A DNA stretch of 64,000 bases from Hoeflea sp. (GTDB lineage: Bacteria; Pseudomonadota; Alphaproteobacteria; Rhizobiales; Rhizobiaceae), in assembly GCA_019084245.1 (NCBI GenBank), contig JAHRFE010000004.1:248001-312000 (forward strand). Reading direction: 5' to 3'. Positions 42,783-53,024 of this stretch are shown here, one piece after another. Below the pieces are notes generated by a model. The model was not told where the DNA came from and did not search any database. It saw only the letters and a list, made by a program, of their open reading frames with translations. How positions within the stretch are numbered: position 1 is the stretch's first letter; every line of letters starts with the position of its first letter. The translations under genes were made by a program, and so were the position numbers.

Positions 42783-44663
42783 TCAGGACGTCCGTGCTTT
42801 CTCCGTGGCGTCAATCGCGCGGCGCAGATAGTCGTCGCGGCTGTAGATGTCGGCGAAATACTCGACTTTGCCCGTCTCATCCGGCCACGCGGTGAAGTAG
42901 GCCACGTGAACCGGGATCGTCTGGTCCAAATTCACCTGCTTGTTCCGGCCGCCCGCAATGTGAGCGCCGATGTCGCCGACCGAAGTGCCCAGCACCTTGG
43001 CGGCCATGGCGCGCGGATCTTCCAGCCGGATGCAGCCGTGGCTGTAGGCCCTTGTGTCGCGCTCGAACAGGTTTTTGGACGGCGTGTCGTGCATGTAGAT
43101 GGCGTGGCTGTTGGGGAACAGGATCTTGAGTTCGCCCAGGGCATTGCCGTCGCTCGGTGGCTGGCGCACGCCGATGCCGCTGCCCTTGCCGACAGCGTTC
43201 CAATTGACCGCGCTTGAGGACACCGCGCGGCCGTTCGCGGTCACCTCGTATCCGAGCCGGTCGAGATAGGACGGGTCCGCCCTCAGCTTCGGCAGCATCT
43301 CGTTGATGATGATCGACTGCGGCACGCCCCAATAGGGATTGAACTCGACGAGTTCGATCTCATCGTCGAAGAAATAGGTCTGGTTGGCCTTGGTGCCGAC
43401 CACCACCCGCATCGAGAGCTCCTGGCGGCCACCCTCGTAATAGGAGGCCGTGTAGGCCGGCTGATTGATGAACACGCGCCGCGCTGCCAGCACGCCCGGC
43501 AGCCATCTCGCCCGCTCCATGGCGAGCCGGACCTTCTCGATCTTGTCCGCATTGGTGATGCCGACGAGCGCCCGTCGCGTCGCCGGACCGACGACGCCGT
43601 CGGGCTTCAGGCCGGCTTCCTTCTGGAAGCCCTTCACCAGCGCGACGATCTCATCGTCATATTCCGGCTTGCCGGCATAGCTGGCGAGCAGCAGGGCATT
43701 GTCCACCTTCAGCGCATCGCTGCCCTTGAGCGCGATCGCCGCCATCACATTGGCGAGTTCGGGGTTTGATTGTCCCGGCTTGATCAGCACGTTCTCGGCG
43801 ATCTCGACGCGCTCGCCCTCGTCAAGATCCTGCAAACGCACGAGTTCCGCCTTTAGCGCCTCGAAATGCGCGCCTTGCGGATTTTGCGCGAGCAGCGCTT
43901 CGGCCGGATCGGAGGCCTTCGAGAGCGCCTCCAGCCGATCCGCCAGATCAGGGCTCTTGCGCTTGAAATCGTGATATCCGGAAATCCGGTTGGGATCGAC
44001 GCGGCCGCGGGTGGCGTCGAGGATATAATTGGCGACCGCCACCGACAGCTTCATCTCGAAAGCCATCAACTGCTTCTGACGCTCGGTGCCTTGGGTGATG
44101 TCAAAGCCATCGTCGGGGACATCGACCTTGTAGTCAGCCGCCGACAATCCCACCGCATCGGCATCGTCAAGAACCGCCACGACCGCGAGCGCCCGCTCCG
44201 TGACCGAAGTGCCGGCGACCCAGAGATATTCGGGCTGAGCCGAGTAATGGTCAATCACCGCCTCGGCGGCTTCCGGCAGGGCGCGGAGCGACAGATCAGC
44301 CAGGACGGCGCGGCCTTCGGTGAACGGATCAATGCCCAGGGGAGCAAGCCCCATCTCGCCGATGGCGCCGGTGGTGATCGGATCGGACAGCTTTGAGAAA
44401 TCAACCCTGACCAGCGTGTCGGGCTTATAGGTGCGATAGGTCGGGCCGCTGATCTTCGCCACCGGCTTTGGCGGCTGGGCGGCGGTTACGGTCTCCTGCC
44501 TCGCCTGTTGCCGGGCCATTCTTTCGCGTTCGCGCTGAGCCGGGCTCTTGAACAGGGCGTCAAGCAGGCCCTGCGCCTGGACCGGAGGCGGAGCCGCCAC
44601 CACGCCGGTGAAAGTTACCGCTATGGCGATCATCGCCACGCCTGCCCGCATCTTGATATTCAT
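42783..44663 (-). CDS. L,D-transpeptidase (YcbB/LdtD type)
   Basis: A 626-residue exported peptidoglycan cross-linking enzyme with an N-terminal signal/anchor (MRAGVAMIAIAVTFTGVVAA). A peptidoglycan-binding module lies around VALVKGFQKEAGLKPDGVVG (about residues 345-375), and the YkuD catalytic motif YSHGCIRLEDP near residue 540 gives the active Cys and His. It makes 3-3 meso-diaminopimelate links in the periplasm. Start ATG 44663 (MNIKM) is chosen over an upstream one because it directly precedes the signal. Confidence 0.9.
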   Translation of the reverse strand: MNIKMRAGVAMIAIAVTFTGVVAAPPPVQAQGLLDALFKSPAQRERERMARQQARQETVTAAQPPKPVAKISGPTYRTYKPDTLVRVDFSKLSDPITTGAIGEMGLAPLGIDPFTEGRAVLADLSLRALPEAAEAVIDHYSAQPEYLWVAGTSVTERALAVVAVLDDADAVGLSAADYKVDVPDDGFDITQGTERQKQLMAFEMKLSVAVANYILDATRGRVDPNRISGYHDFKRKSPDLADRLEALSKASDPAEALLAQNPQGAHFEALKAELVRLQDLDEGERVEIAENVLIKPGQSNPELANVMAAIALKGSDALKVDNALLLASYAGKPEYDDEIVALVKGFQKEAGLKPDGVVGPATRRALVGITNADKIEKVRLAMERARWLPGVLAARRVFINQPAYTASYYEGGRQELSMRVVVGTKANQTYFFDDEIELVEFNPYWGVPQSIIINEMLPKLRADPSYLDRLGYEVTANGRAVSSSAVNWNAVGKGSGIGVRQPPSDGNALGELKILFPNSHAIYMHDTPSKNLFERDTRAYSHGCIRLEDPRAMAAKVLGTSVGDIGAHIAGGRNKQVNLDQTIPVHVAYFTAWPDETGKVEYFADIYSRDDYLRRAIDATEKARTS

Positions 44664-44866
44664 GCCCAACCCAGATTGTTGTGCAAAGCCCAAAGGCCTG
44701 CGCGTTCAATTCAAATCACCTTTAAGGAGCGAACCCTAACAAATTGAGGGTTCAATGGAAAGAACGGCGCGCGACATCAATCCGGAGGATTGTCACCCCT
44801 TTCCGTCAACCGGAGAAAGGCCGATGCGGCAGCTGTCTCGATGATCTGCAAGGGATGATGGCGGAG

Positions 44867-45928
44867 TCAATCTGCGGTCTTTGAAGCAGTCCGGCGGCCA
44901 AGCGCCGGCGAGGTGTCGTACCAGCCCTTGGAGCGGTTGACGACCCAGACCAGCGACAGCATCACCGGCACTTCGATCAGCACCCCGACAACGGTGGCGA
45001 GTGCGGCTCCCGAATTGAAGCCAAACAGGCTGATCGCCACGGCCACGGCGAGCTCGAAGAAGTTGCTGGCCCCGATCAGGGCGGAGGGGCCGGCGATGAC
45101 ATGGGTCTCGCCCGCCACGCGGTTGGCAAAGTAGCCGATGCCGAAGATCACATAGGTCTGGATGATGATCGGCACCGACAACAGTACGATGATGATCGGC
45201 TGGGCCAGGATCGCCTGGCCCTGGAAGGCAAACAGCACCACAAGCGTTGCCAGGAGCGCCAGGATCGACAGCGGCTGCAGCTTCGAAAGAAGGCCCTGAA
45301 GCGCGGCCTCCCCTCCTCTTGCCAGAAGCCGGTTCCGCAGGATCTGGGCGATGATCACCGGCACCACGATGTAAAGCGCCACCGACAGCATCAGGGTTTC
45401 CCAGGGAACCGTGATTGCCGAAATGCCCAGAAGCAGCGCCACAATCGGGGCAAAGGCGAACACCATCACAAGATCATTGACGGTCACCTGGCTGAGCGTG
45501 AACAGCGGATCCCCCCTGGTCAGGTTGCTCCAGACGAAAACCATGGCCGTGCAGGGCGCGGCCCCCAGCAGGATCAGGCCGGCGATGTAACTGTTGATCT
45601 GGTCACCCGGCAGATAGGGCACGAACAGCCAGCCGATGAAGAACCAGGCCAGCACCGCCATGGTGAACGGCTTGATCGCCCAGTTGACAACGAGGGTGAT
45701 CGAGATGCCGCGCCAGTGCCGGCTCACCTGTCCGAGCGAGCCGAAGTCGATCTTGACCAGCATCGGAATGATCATCAGCCAGATCAGAACCGCGACCGGC
45801 AGATTGACATTGGCGATCTCGGCGGACCCGATCAGTTGGAAGAATGCCGGGAAGACATAGCCAAGGGCGATGCCTGCAACAATGCACAGCGCCACCCAGA
45901 CTGTCAGGTATCGTTCAAATGTCGACAT
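44867..45928 (-). CDS. arsB: ACR3-family arsenite efflux transporter
   Basis: A 353-residue inner-membrane carrier with ten helices, exporting As(OH)3. GAAPCTAMVFVWSNLTRGDP near residue 120-140 contains the conserved Cys needed for transport; PVIIAQILRNRL is also typical. In some systems this gene is called acr3. No arsR or arsC is beside it; the only ArsR in the window is at 6.3 kb. The upstream region has repeats that may be operators. Confidence 0.9.
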   Translation of the reverse strand: MSTFERYLTVWVALCIVAGIALGYVFPAFFQLIGSAEIANVNLPVAVLIWLMIIPMLVKIDFGSLGQVSRHWRGISITLVVNWAIKPFTMAVLAWFFIGWLFVPYLPGDQINSYIAGLILLGAAPCTAMVFVWSNLTRGDPLFTLSQVTVNDLVMVFAFAPIVALLLGISAITVPWETLMLSVALYIVVPVIIAQILRNRLLARGGEAALQGLLSKLQPLSILALLATLVVLFAFQGQAILAQPIIIVLLSVPIIIQTYVIFGIGYFANRVAGETHVIAGPSALIGASNFFELAVAVAISLFGFNSGAALATVVGVLIEVPVMLSLVWVVNRSKGWYDTSPALGRRTASKTAD

Positions 45929-45963
45929 GTCCTACTCCTGTTCATCAAGTCCCGCAGGGTGGC

Positions 45964-46029
45964 GCCACGACCGCTATCGTGGCACAAAAACCTGCGCACC
46001 CGAGCCAGCGAATTCAGCTGGCGAATTCA
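45964..46029. promoter_or_regulatory. Hairpin and direct repeat upstream of the arsenite exporter
   Basis: GCCACGA-CCGCTA-TCGTGGC (45964-45983) has perfect 7-bp arms in the presumed leader, and GCGAATTCA occurs twice (46008-46016 and 46021-46029) at a 13-bp period. All lie in the 243-bp gap between the divergent exporter and fumarase genes. A regulatory role is guessed from position only. Confidence 0.4.
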
Positions 46030-46171
46030 TTTCGATAAATCATGATATCTCGACTTATTCAAGGACAGTTCCCCTGCCCTGTCACATATACCGCAATTGC
46101 AATTGGACGGCCTTCATCCTAAGAACCCGTTGAAACAAACCAGCGGCATCAGTCGACCGGAAAGGCATCCC

Positions 46172-47779
46172 GTGGCAAACGATCTCTTCCCTCTTGGACC
46201 TGACACTACCCCGTGGAGAAAGCTCACCGACAAGCATGTCGGCGTCGAAAGCTTTCGCGGCCAGGACATTCTGACCGTCGAGACTGAGGGATTGCGGCTG
46301 CTGGCCGAGGCTGCGTTCGGCGACATCAACCATTTGCTCAGGCCCGGTCACTTGAAGCAGCTGGCGGCGATCCTGGAGGATCCGGAGGCGACAGAGAACG
46401 ACCGTTTTGTCGCGCTCGACCTGCTCAAGAACGCCAATATTTCCGCTGGCGGCGTGCTGCCGATGTGCCAGGATACCGGCACCGCCATCATCATGGCCAA
46501 GAAAGGCCGCAGGGTGTGGACCGAAGGCGGCGACTACGAGGCCTTAGCGGGCGGCGTGCTCGACGCCTATGAACGCCGCAACCTGCGCTATTCGCAATTG
46601 GCGCCCTTGTCGATGTTCGAGGAAAAGAACACGAAGACCAACCTCCCAGCCCAGATCGATATCTATGAGGAAGGCACGGACAGCTATGACTTCCTGTTTG
46701 TCGCCAAGGGCGGCGGCTCGGCCAACAAGACCTTTCTCTTCCAGGGCACGCCGTCGCTGCTCACCCATGACCGGATGATCGAGTTCCTCAGCGAAAAGAT
46801 CCTGACGCTCGGCACCGCCGCCTGCCCGCCCTACCATCTGGCCATCGTCATCGGCGGGACCTCGGCGGAGATGACGCTGAAGACCGTCAAGCTGGCTTCC
46901 ACCAAATATCTCGACGAACTGCCCACCAGCGGGTCCGCTTCCGGCCATGCGTTCCGCGACCTCGAGATGGAAGCCGAAGTCCACAAGCTGACGCAGCAGA
47001 TGGGCGTCGGCGCGCAGTTCGGCGGCAAGTATTTCTGCCACGACGTCCGCGTCGTCCGGCTGCCGCGCCATGGCGCGTCGCTGCCGATCGGTCTCGGCGT
47101 ATCCTGCTCGGCCGACCGCCAGGCCAAGGGCAGGATCACGAAGGATGGCATTTTCCTGGAGCAGCTTGAGACCGAGCCTTCAAAATACCTGCCGGATATC
47201 GATGAGGAAAAGCTTTCGGAACATGTTGTCCGGATCGATCTCAACCGCCCGATGAGCGAAATCCTCACAGAACTGTCCAAACACCCAATCAGGACCCAGG
47301 TGTCGTTGACCGGTTCGATCATCGTCGCGCGCGACCTGGCTCACGCCAAGATCCGTGCACGGTTGGAAGCAGGCGAACCGATGCCGGAATACTTCAAGAA
47401 CCACCCGGTCTATTATGCGGGCCCCGCCAAGACCCCGGAAGGCTTTGCATCAGGCTCCTTCGGCCCGACCACCGCGGGGCGGATGGATTCCTATGTCGAT
47501 CAGTTCCAGTCCTTTGGCGGCTCCATGGTGATGCTGGCCAAGGGCAACCGGTCACGTGCGGTGCGCGAGGCTTGCGCGCGCCATGGCGGGTTCTATCTTG
47601 GCTCCATCGGCGGTCCGGCTGCACGGCTGGCGCAGGATTGCATCAAGAAGGTCGAAATCGAGGAATATCCCGAGCTGGGCATGGAAGCGATCTGGCGAAT
47701 CGAGGTGGAAAACTTCCCCGCCTTCATCGTCATTGATGACAAGGGCAATGATTTCTTCAAGGAACTGAACCTCGGGTAG
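46172..47779 (+). CDS. fumA: Fumarate hydratase, class I ([4Fe-4S])
   Basis: A 535-residue iron-sulfur fumarase interconverting fumarate and malate. It has [26 protein letters not shown] and GVSCSADRQ, giving the three Cys ligands of the labile [4Fe-4S] cluster, and [14 protein letters not shown] with [13 protein letters not shown] in the C-terminal domain. GTG 46172 with GGAAAGG 6 bp upstream is preferred, because the family begins with a segment like [20 protein letters not shown] 46097 would add 25 unsupported residues. The gene is oxygen-sensitive by nature and thus suits low-oxygen growth. Confidence 0.92.
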   Translation: MANDLFPLGPDTTPWRKLTDKHVGVESFRGQDILTVETEGLRLLAEAAFGDINHLLRPGHLKQLAAILEDPEATENDRFVALDLLKNANISAGGVLPMCQDTGTAIIMAKKGRRVWTEGGDYEALAGGVLDAYERRNLRYSQLAPLSMFEEKNTKTNLPAQIDIYEEGTDSYDFLFVAKGGGSANKTFLFQGTPSLLTHDRMIEFLSEKILTLGTAACPPYHLAIVIGGTSAEMTLKTVKLASTKYLDELPTSGSASGHAFRDLEMEAEVHKLTQQMGVGAQFGGKYFCHDVRVVRLPRHGASLPIGLGVSCSADRQAKGRITKDGIFLEQLETEPSKYLPDIDEEKLSEHVVRIDLNRPMSEILTELSKHPIRTQVSLTGSIIVARDLAHAKIRARLEAGEPMPEYFKNHPVYYAGPAKTPEGFASGSFGPTTAGRMDSYVDQFQSFGGSMVMLAKGNRSRAVREACARHGGFYLGSIGGPAARLAQDCIKKVEIEEYPELGMEAIWRIEVENFPAFIVIDDKGNDFFKELNLG

Positions 47780-47926
47780 GCGTTTCAACCTGAGAAACGG
47801 GAGGTTGCGGCATATCTGCAACCACGCATAAACGTATGCAACTCTGCGGCGGTTAACATTTCCCAAACAATTGTCCCGTAATATGCCCCGGAGAAAATGA
47901 TAGATTTCTTGGTTTGGGGACGGAAG

Positions 47927-48997
47927 ATGTCAGCTGCTGCTGCGAACAAGGTCCAGACACTGGACACGGCTACCATGGTTCTTGCGACCATGCGCCGGCG
48001 TGGGATTTCAGGCCTCCCGCGCAATTATGAGCTGGTCTATGAAGCCCTCAACGCCTCCAATGCCCGCCTGACCAAGGACTTCGACAATCTCGGCCGCAAT
48101 CCCACGCAGGAAGATCTCGACGAACTAGGCAAGTTGCATTTTCCGCATCATCACCGCCGCGGCGTCGTCGAAGGCGCTCATGACCGGATCTCCGGCGAAC
48201 TTGAAGGCATGCTCCGCCTGCTCAGGCAAGAGCAATCCTCGCTCGAAAGCTACTCGAAGCTGCTGGGCGAAACCTACCATCGAATATCCAGCAAAAGCGC
48301 CTCGAGCGCCGATATCCTTTCCAGCGTCATCGGCGTGTTGAGCAACGCCACCGGCGACACCATGGAAAAGGGCAAGATCGTTGTTGAGCACATGGTCGAA
48401 CGCGCCCGCGAGATGGAACAGGTCAAGCTCGAGCTTGACGAATACAAGCGGATCGCCAACACCGATCCGCTGACGCGCCTCTCCAACCGTCGCGCGTTCG
48501 ACGAGATGCTCTCCAACATGTACAACAATCCGCGCGAGGCGATGTATTATTCGCTGATCGTAGCCGACATCGACCATTTCAAGAAATTCAACGACACCTA
48601 CGGCCACCCCGTCGGTGATCGGGTTCTCGGCGTTGTCGCAGCCGTGATGAAAAGCGCGCTACGCAGGGACGTGTTCGTCGCCCGCACGGGCGGCGAGGAG
48701 TTCGCCGTGGTTCTCAAGGACACAAACCTCGATGTCACCACGGAGATCGCCGAGCGCATCCGCCGGGCCATCGAGGCGACGCCATTGAAGAACCAGAAGA
48801 CCGGAGTGGATTACGGCCCGATCACCCTGTCGCTGGGCGTGTGCATGGCCAGCGACGCGGCCAGCGCCGAAGAGCTCTACAACAAGGCAGATGTGGCGCT
48901 CTACACTGCCAAGAACGCCGGACGTAACCGGATTCATGTCTATAATCCGGACCTCAACCAGGACTTCGAAAAGAACTGGGCGATTTACAGGGCTTGA
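47927..48997 (+). CDS. Diguanylate cyclase (GGDEF protein)
   Basis: A 356-residue protein. The N-terminal half is helical (about residues 1-190), with no membrane segment and no clear sensory fold. The C-terminal GGDEF domain starts DPLTRLSNRRAFDEML, and the active-site loop reads GGEEF near residue 265, so it is probably active in making c-di-GMP. An RxxD inhibitory site is not evident. ATG 47927 follows an upstream in-frame ATG at 47897; the shorter start has GACGGAAG before it. Regulatory target unknown. Confidence 0.9.
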   Translation: MSAAAANKVQTLDTATMVLATMRRRGISGLPRNYELVYEALNASNARLTKDFDNLGRNPTQEDLDELGKLHFPHHHRRGVVEGAHDRISGELEGMLRLLRQEQSSLESYSKLLGETYHRISSKSASSADILSSVIGVLSNATGDTMEKGKIVVEHMVERAREMEQVKLELDEYKRIANTDPLTRLSNRRAFDEMLSNMYNNPREAMYYSLIVADIDHFKKFNDTYGHPVGDRVLGVVAAVMKSALRRDVFVARTGGEEFAVVLKDTNLDVTTEIAERIRRAIEATPLKNQKTGVDYGPITLSLGVCMASDAASAEELYNKADVALYTAKNAGRNRIHVYNPDLNQDFEKNWAIYRA

Positions 48998-49189
48998 TCG
49001 GTGCAATTTCGGACAAAACGAGCTGGCCAATCCCGCAAAAGAACGGCGCAGTAACGTGCCCGATCTTCGCCACAATCCGGCCATGAAGCTGGACACATCG
49101 CCACGAAGCAGCTACCGATTAAGGCCAGACGGTCGAACGTGGACCAGCGTCAGGCCCGAAATTCATCAACCATAGCCCGGGAACTCGAC

Positions 49190-49810
49190 ATGAAACGCCT
49201 GATTTCCTCCGCATTCCTCGCCCTGTGCCTGATGGCGCCGGCGGCCGTCCAAGCCCAGCCGGCAGGACAGACATCATCGGAGTCAAAATCTCTGATGCAG
49301 ATCCTGTTTCCGCCTTCGGACACCTTCAGCAAGCACAGCCGCTCGGATAAGTCGCCGATCAAGCGCAAGGTGATCTCGTTTACGGAAAACCACCCTGTCG
49401 GAACCATTATCATCGATACGTCCGACCGGCGGCTCTATCACGTGATCGCGCCGGGCAAGGCGACCGCCTATGGCATCGGCGTCGGCCGCGAGGGCTTCAC
49501 CTGGCAGGGCAAGAACAAGATCACCCGCAAGGCCGAATGGCCGGGCTGGACACCGCCGCAGGTGATGCGCGACCGGGTCAAGCGCCAGGAAGGCCGCATC
49601 CTCCCCGCCCACATGAAGGGTGGCCCCGATAATCCGCTCGGCGCGCGCGCGCTCTATATCGGCTCGACGATCTACCGGATCCACGGCACCAACCAGCCCT
49701 GGACCATCGGTCAGGCGATGTCATCGGGATGTATCCGGATGGCCAATGAGGATGTGATCGACCTCTACAACAAGACCAAGGTCGGCGCCCAGGTGATCGT
49801 GCGCAAGTAA
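49190..49810 (+). CDS. L,D-transpeptidase (YkuD/ErfK type)
   Basis: A 206-residue exported protein with signal peptide MKRLISSAFLALCLMAPAAV and then QAQP. The YkuD domain covers about residues 65-205, with HGTNQPWTIGQAMSSGCIRM carrying the catalytic His, Ser and Cys. It probably cross-links peptidoglycan or attaches envelope proteins. It is a separate paralogue of the large transpeptidase at 42.8 kb and followed by a strong terminator. Confidence 0.93.
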   Translation: MKRLISSAFLALCLMAPAAVQAQPAGQTSSESKSLMQILFPPSDTFSKHSRSDKSPIKRKVISFTENHPVGTIIIDTSDRRLYHVIAPGKATAYGIGVGREGFTWQGKNKITRKAEWPGWTPPQVMRDRVKRQEGRILPAHMKGGPDNPLGARALYIGSTIYRIHGTNQPWTIGQAMSSGCIRMANEDVIDLYNKTKVGAQVIVRK

Positions 49811-49837
49811 CGGCCGTAAATCATCGAATCATTGAAG

Positions 49838-49863
49838 AACCGGCCGGACTGGCCGGTTTTTTT
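49838..49863 (+). terminator. Intrinsic terminator after the L,D-transpeptidase
   Basis: AACCGGCC-GGACT-GGCCGGTT followed by TTTTT: a perfect 8-bp stem and T-run 28 bp after the stop codon. Confidence 0.92.
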
Positions 49864-49898
49864 GTCTAACATACTGTTTTCAATCGAACTGATGATGC

Positions 49899-50885
49899 TC
49901 ATGCCAGCCTGCGGGGTCTCCCGCGTTCACTGGACGGCAATTTGTGGGACTCATCCAAATCGGGACGCGGCAAATCGACGATCCTGCGGCAGTCGGTCTC
50001 CCCGCCGGCAAATTCCGCCACCGCCGCAGTCACCTCGGGCGCAGAGACTATGCGCCGGTGGCCGGAGCCGTTGGCGCGCATCAGCCTGACATGCGAGCCA
50101 AGCCCGGCCAGCGCCTCGGCATTGGAGAACGCGACTTCCTTGTCGTCCTCAGCGTGAATGACCAGCATCGGCAGCCTGACGCCATGAAACATCCGGTCGG
50201 CCCTGAATTCCGAAAGGGGGCGCCCGGTAACCCGGAGCACCTGCCTCTCGAAGGCGCTCTGCGCCGCCGGTCCAAGTCCCAGAAGGTTGCCGAGCCAGTG
50301 AAACACGTCGGCAATATCGGAAGGGGCGGCGATGGTGACGATGCGGTCCGGCATGCGCCGCCGAACATGCAGGATTGCTCCCGCCGCCGCAGCCATCACC
50401 GAAGGCCCGCCAAAGGAATGGCCGACAAAGGTGCCGAAAGGCCCGTGCTGGCGCCAGGCCGCGTCGATTGCCTCCACCGCCTTGCCCAGATGCAGCACGC
50501 GACCGGTCGACGCGCCGTGGCCTGGAAGATCAAGACACACTGCCGTGTGGCCGCGCGCAACCAGGGCATCGGCCATGGCCAGCATATGGTCGCTGCGCGA
50601 GCGGTATCCATGAACCAGCAGGACCCGCTCGCCACTGTCGTTTTCGGGGGCGGGACGGAACACGTGGGTGGCGACGACGCTGCCGGGAATCACAAGGCGC
50701 ACGGTTTCGCTCGCGGCCATGCGGGCGCTGGCCTTTTCGAGCGCCAGGCGCTCCTTCTCGCTCTGCGGCTTGACGGAGCGGGTGCGGCAGAACAGCCAGA
50801 ATGCAAGTTCCCCTGCTTTTTCAGGCGATTGAGCAGCAATCACCCGGAACGCCGCGCGGGTGACCTTTTCTACAAGAGATGCCAT
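49899..50885 (-). CDS. Alpha/beta hydrolase
   Basis: A 328-residue serine-hydrolase-fold protein. It has LLVHGYRSRSDHMLAMAD as oxyanion region, DLPGHGAS, the nucleophile elbow GHSFGG near residue 160, an acid candidate in IHAEDDKEVAF, and the catalytic His in GSGHRRIV. No signal is seen. ATG 50885 is chosen; the frame is open upstream through the operator region. Divergent from a marR gene with two palindromes between them, so this hydrolase is the likely target. Substrate unknown; a lipophilic ester or toxic compound is typical for MarR-linked hydrolases. Confidence 0.87.
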   Translation of the reverse strand: MASLVEKVTRAAFRVIAAQSPEKAGELAFWLFCRTRSVKPQSEKERLALEKASARMAASETVRLVIPGSVVATHVFRPAPENDSGERVLLVHGYRSRSDHMLAMADALVARGHTAVCLDLPGHGASTGRVLHLGKAVEAIDAAWRQHGPFGTFVGHSFGGPSVMAAAAGAILHVRRRMPDRIVTIAAPSDIADVFHWLGNLLGLGPAAQSAFERQVLRVTGRPLSEFRADRMFHGVRLPMLVIHAEDDKEVAFSNAEALAGLGSHVRLMRANGSGHRRIVSAPEVTAAVAEFAGGETDCRRIVDLPRPDLDESHKLPSSERGRPRRLA

Positions 50886-50902
50886 AGTGGATTTCCTGAT
50901 CG

Positions 50903-50936
50903 GTTCAACGATGAACAGAATTGTACAACCATGAAC
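50903..50936. promoter_or_regulatory. Tandem MarR-type operators
   Basis: GTTCA-ACGA-TGAAC (50903-50916) is a perfect palindrome; GTACA-ACCA-TGAAC (50923-50936) is the same with one mismatch. Each is 14 bp, set 20 bp apart (about two helix turns). The second overlaps the marR start codon, the first is 18 bp from the hydrolase start. Confidence 0.72.
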
Positions 50937-51431
50937 AAAAATCAAGCCCTCCCCTGGGAGAACCCGCGTTTTCGCAACTGGATTGCAGTCGGCCGAGCCT
51001 GTCAGGTGATGGGGCTGACGCTTGCGCGGGCGCTGCAGCCGCTCGACATCAAGCCGCCGCATCTCGACATTCTGGTCAATCTGTTCCGCACGCCGGGCAT
51101 ATCCCAGCAGGATCTGGCCGACAAGCTGCTGGTTGGCCGCTCCAACCTGTCGATGCTGCTACCGCAACTGGAAAAGCGCGGGCTGATCGTCCGCAGCGGC
51201 GACGCGAAAGACCGGCGCATCCTGCGGCTGGAACTCACCCCCGAAGGCATCAGCCTGACAGAGGAGGCGATCATCATCCAGTCCGCCCTGATTGACCGCA
51301 CCATGAAGACAGCGAGCGCCGAGGAGTGCGATCTCGTCGGCGAGGTGATGCTGCGCATCATTAGGGAACTGACCGGCGCCAGTGATGACGAGCCTGCCGA
51401 AGCTGCGGAGAACGAGCGGAAGCGCGGCTGA
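50931..51431 (+). CDS. MarR-family regulator
   Basis: A 166-residue winged-helix regulator: LDILVNLFRTPGISQQDLAD, recognition helix around VGRSNLSMLLPQLEKRGLIV, and the wing SGDAKDRRILRLELTPEG (Asp-x-Arg-Arg pattern of MarR). It should repress itself and the divergent hydrolase through the tandem palindromes. ATG 50931 lies inside operator 2, which would couple binding to blocking of translation-start region transcription. Confidence 0.9.
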   Translation: MNKNQALPWENPRFRNWIAVGRACQVMGLTLARALQPLDIKPPHLDILVNLFRTPGISQQDLADKLLVGRSNLSMLLPQLEKRGLIVRSGDAKDRRILRLELTPEGISLTEEAIIIQSALIDRTMKTASAEECDLVGEVMLRIIRELTGASDDEPAEAAENERKRG

Positions 51432-51456
51432 TCTGTCCGACCGCAACGCCGCTGGC

Positions 51457-51822
51457 TCAGGTCCGGCTCATGCCCTTGTCCGCCAGTTCGGCAATATACT
51501 CCGCCCAGCGCGCGTCCTTTTCAGCGCCAAGCTCCGACAGGAAGGCCCAGGTGAAGATCCCGGTGTCATGACCGTCGTCGAATGACAGCCGCACCGCATA
51601 ATTGCCGACCGGCAGAACCTTGGAGATGGTGACGTCCGACTTGCCGCCCACCGTCACACGTTGCGCCTTCGAATGGCCCTGCACTTCCGCCGATGGCGAG
51701 CGGACGCGGAGCAGTTCGGCCTCGATGGCGTAGCTGCGCCCGTCGGTGAAGCTGACGGTCAGCGTCTTGCGATCGGGAGAGACCCGCAGTTCCTTCGGCC
51801 ATGCCGTTTTGTGATCAGCCAT
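51457..51822 (-). CDS. DUF971 protein (GBBH-like N-terminal domain)
   Basis: A 121-residue protein. WPKELRVSPDRKTLTVSFTD, YAIEAELLRVRSPSAEVQGH and VRLSFDDGHDTGIFTW match the short DUF971 domain related to the N-terminus of gamma-butyrobetaine hydroxylase. In many bacteria this domain stands alone and is linked to Mo or Fe-S enzymes (for example near mrp or moa genes). Here it is next to moaA, which it is divergent from. Confidence 0.85.
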   Translation of the reverse strand: MADHKTAWPKELRVSPDRKTLTVSFTDGRSYAIEAELLRVRSPSAEVQGHSKAQRVTVGGKSDVTISKVLPVGNYAVRLSFDDGHDTGIFTWAFLSELGAEKDARWAEYIAELADKGMSRT

Positions 51823-51985
51823 CTCTCTGCTCTCCCGGTTGTGCCGCAATTGCGGCTGATCTAGTCATGAACCGGCCGTTCCACAAGCCGCGCGCGCGAA
51901 TACATGCAGCTGCGGCGCGTCTATCCCTTGACGCGGAGGCGACGAATGATGACATTGGAGCTCAGGAAATGAAGGACAATTCGCA

Positions 51986-52999
51986 ATGCAAGACACCCTC
52001 ACCCCGGCCATGATGGACCCGTTCGGCCGGGCGGTGACCTATCTCAGGGTCTCGGTGACGGACCGCTGCGATTTCCGCTGCACCTATTGCATGGCGGAAA
52101 ACATGACGTTTCTACCGAAGAAGGACCTGCTGACGCTGGAAGAGCTGGAACGGCTCTGCAGCGTGTTTGTCGAGAAAGGCGTGCGCAAGATCCGGCTGAC
52201 CGGCGGCGAACCGCTGGTGCGCAAGAACATCATGCATCTGGTCCGACAGCTCGGGCGCCACATCGACGCCGGCCGCATGGACGAGCTGACGCTGACCACC
52301 AATGGTTCCCAGCTGGCGCGGTTTGCGCCGGAGCTTTACGATTGCGGCGTGCGCCGCATCAATGTCTCGATCGATACGCTCGATCCTGACAAGTTCCGCA
52401 AGATCACCCGCTGGGGCGAGCTCGACAAGGTGCTTGAAGGCGTCCGCGCCGCCCAGGCCGCAGGGCTGAAGATCAAGATCAACGCCGTGGCGCTCAAGGA
52501 TTTCAACGACACGGAAATCCCCGAAATGCTCAGATGGGCCCATGGCCAGGGCATGGACATGACCGTCATCGAGACCATGCCGATGGGCGAGATCGACGAA
52601 GACCGCACCGACCAGTACCTGCCGCTGTCCGAACTCCGGAGCAGTCTCGAGCGCCAGTTCACGCTCGAGGACATTCCGTTCAACTCGGGCGGCCCGGCGC
52701 GCTATGTGACGGTCAGGGAGACCGGCGGCAAGTTCGGCTTCATCACCCCGATGACGCATAATTTCTGCGAGAGCTGCAATCGCGTCCGCCTGACCTGCAC
52801 CGGAACGCTCTACATGTGCCTGGGTCAGGACGATGCGGCGGATCTGCGCGGCCCGCTACGCGCCTCAGAAGGCAACGAGTTGCTGTCCAGGGCCATCGAC
52901 GAGGCCATCACCCGCAAGCCCAAGGGGCATGACTTCATCATTGACCGCACCACGCGGCAGCCCGCCGTCGCCCGCCACATGAGCGTCACCGGCGGCTGA
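51986..52999 (+). CDS. moaA: GTP 3',8-cyclase MoaA
   Basis: A 337-residue radical-SAM enzyme that starts molybdenum-cofactor synthesis from GTP. The first [4Fe-4S] site is [10 protein letters not shown] near residue 27; [10 protein letters not shown] follows; the second cluster is built by [18 protein letters not shown] near residue 260; the conserved C-terminal GlyGly (SVTGG) is present. It supports NarG. The second Mo-cofactor gene in the window, mobA, lies 3.8 kb on. Confidence 0.96.
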   Translation: MQDTLTPAMMDPFGRAVTYLRVSVTDRCDFRCTYCMAENMTFLPKKDLLTLEELERLCSVFVEKGVRKIRLTGGEPLVRKNIMHLVRQLGRHIDAGRMDELTLTTNGSQLARFAPELYDCGVRRINVSIDTLDPDKFRKITRWGELDKVLEGVRAAQAAGLKIKINAVALKDFNDTEIPEMLRWAHGQGMDMTVIETMPMGEIDEDRTDQYLPLSELRSSLERQFTLEDIPFNSGGPARYVTVRETGGKFGFITPMTHNFCESCNRVRLTCTGTLYMCLGQDDAADLRGPLRASEGNELLSRAIDEAITRKPKGHDFIIDRTTRQPAVARHMSVTGG

Positions 53000-53024
53000 C
53001 TCCCAAAGAATCCGGAGCATTTTC

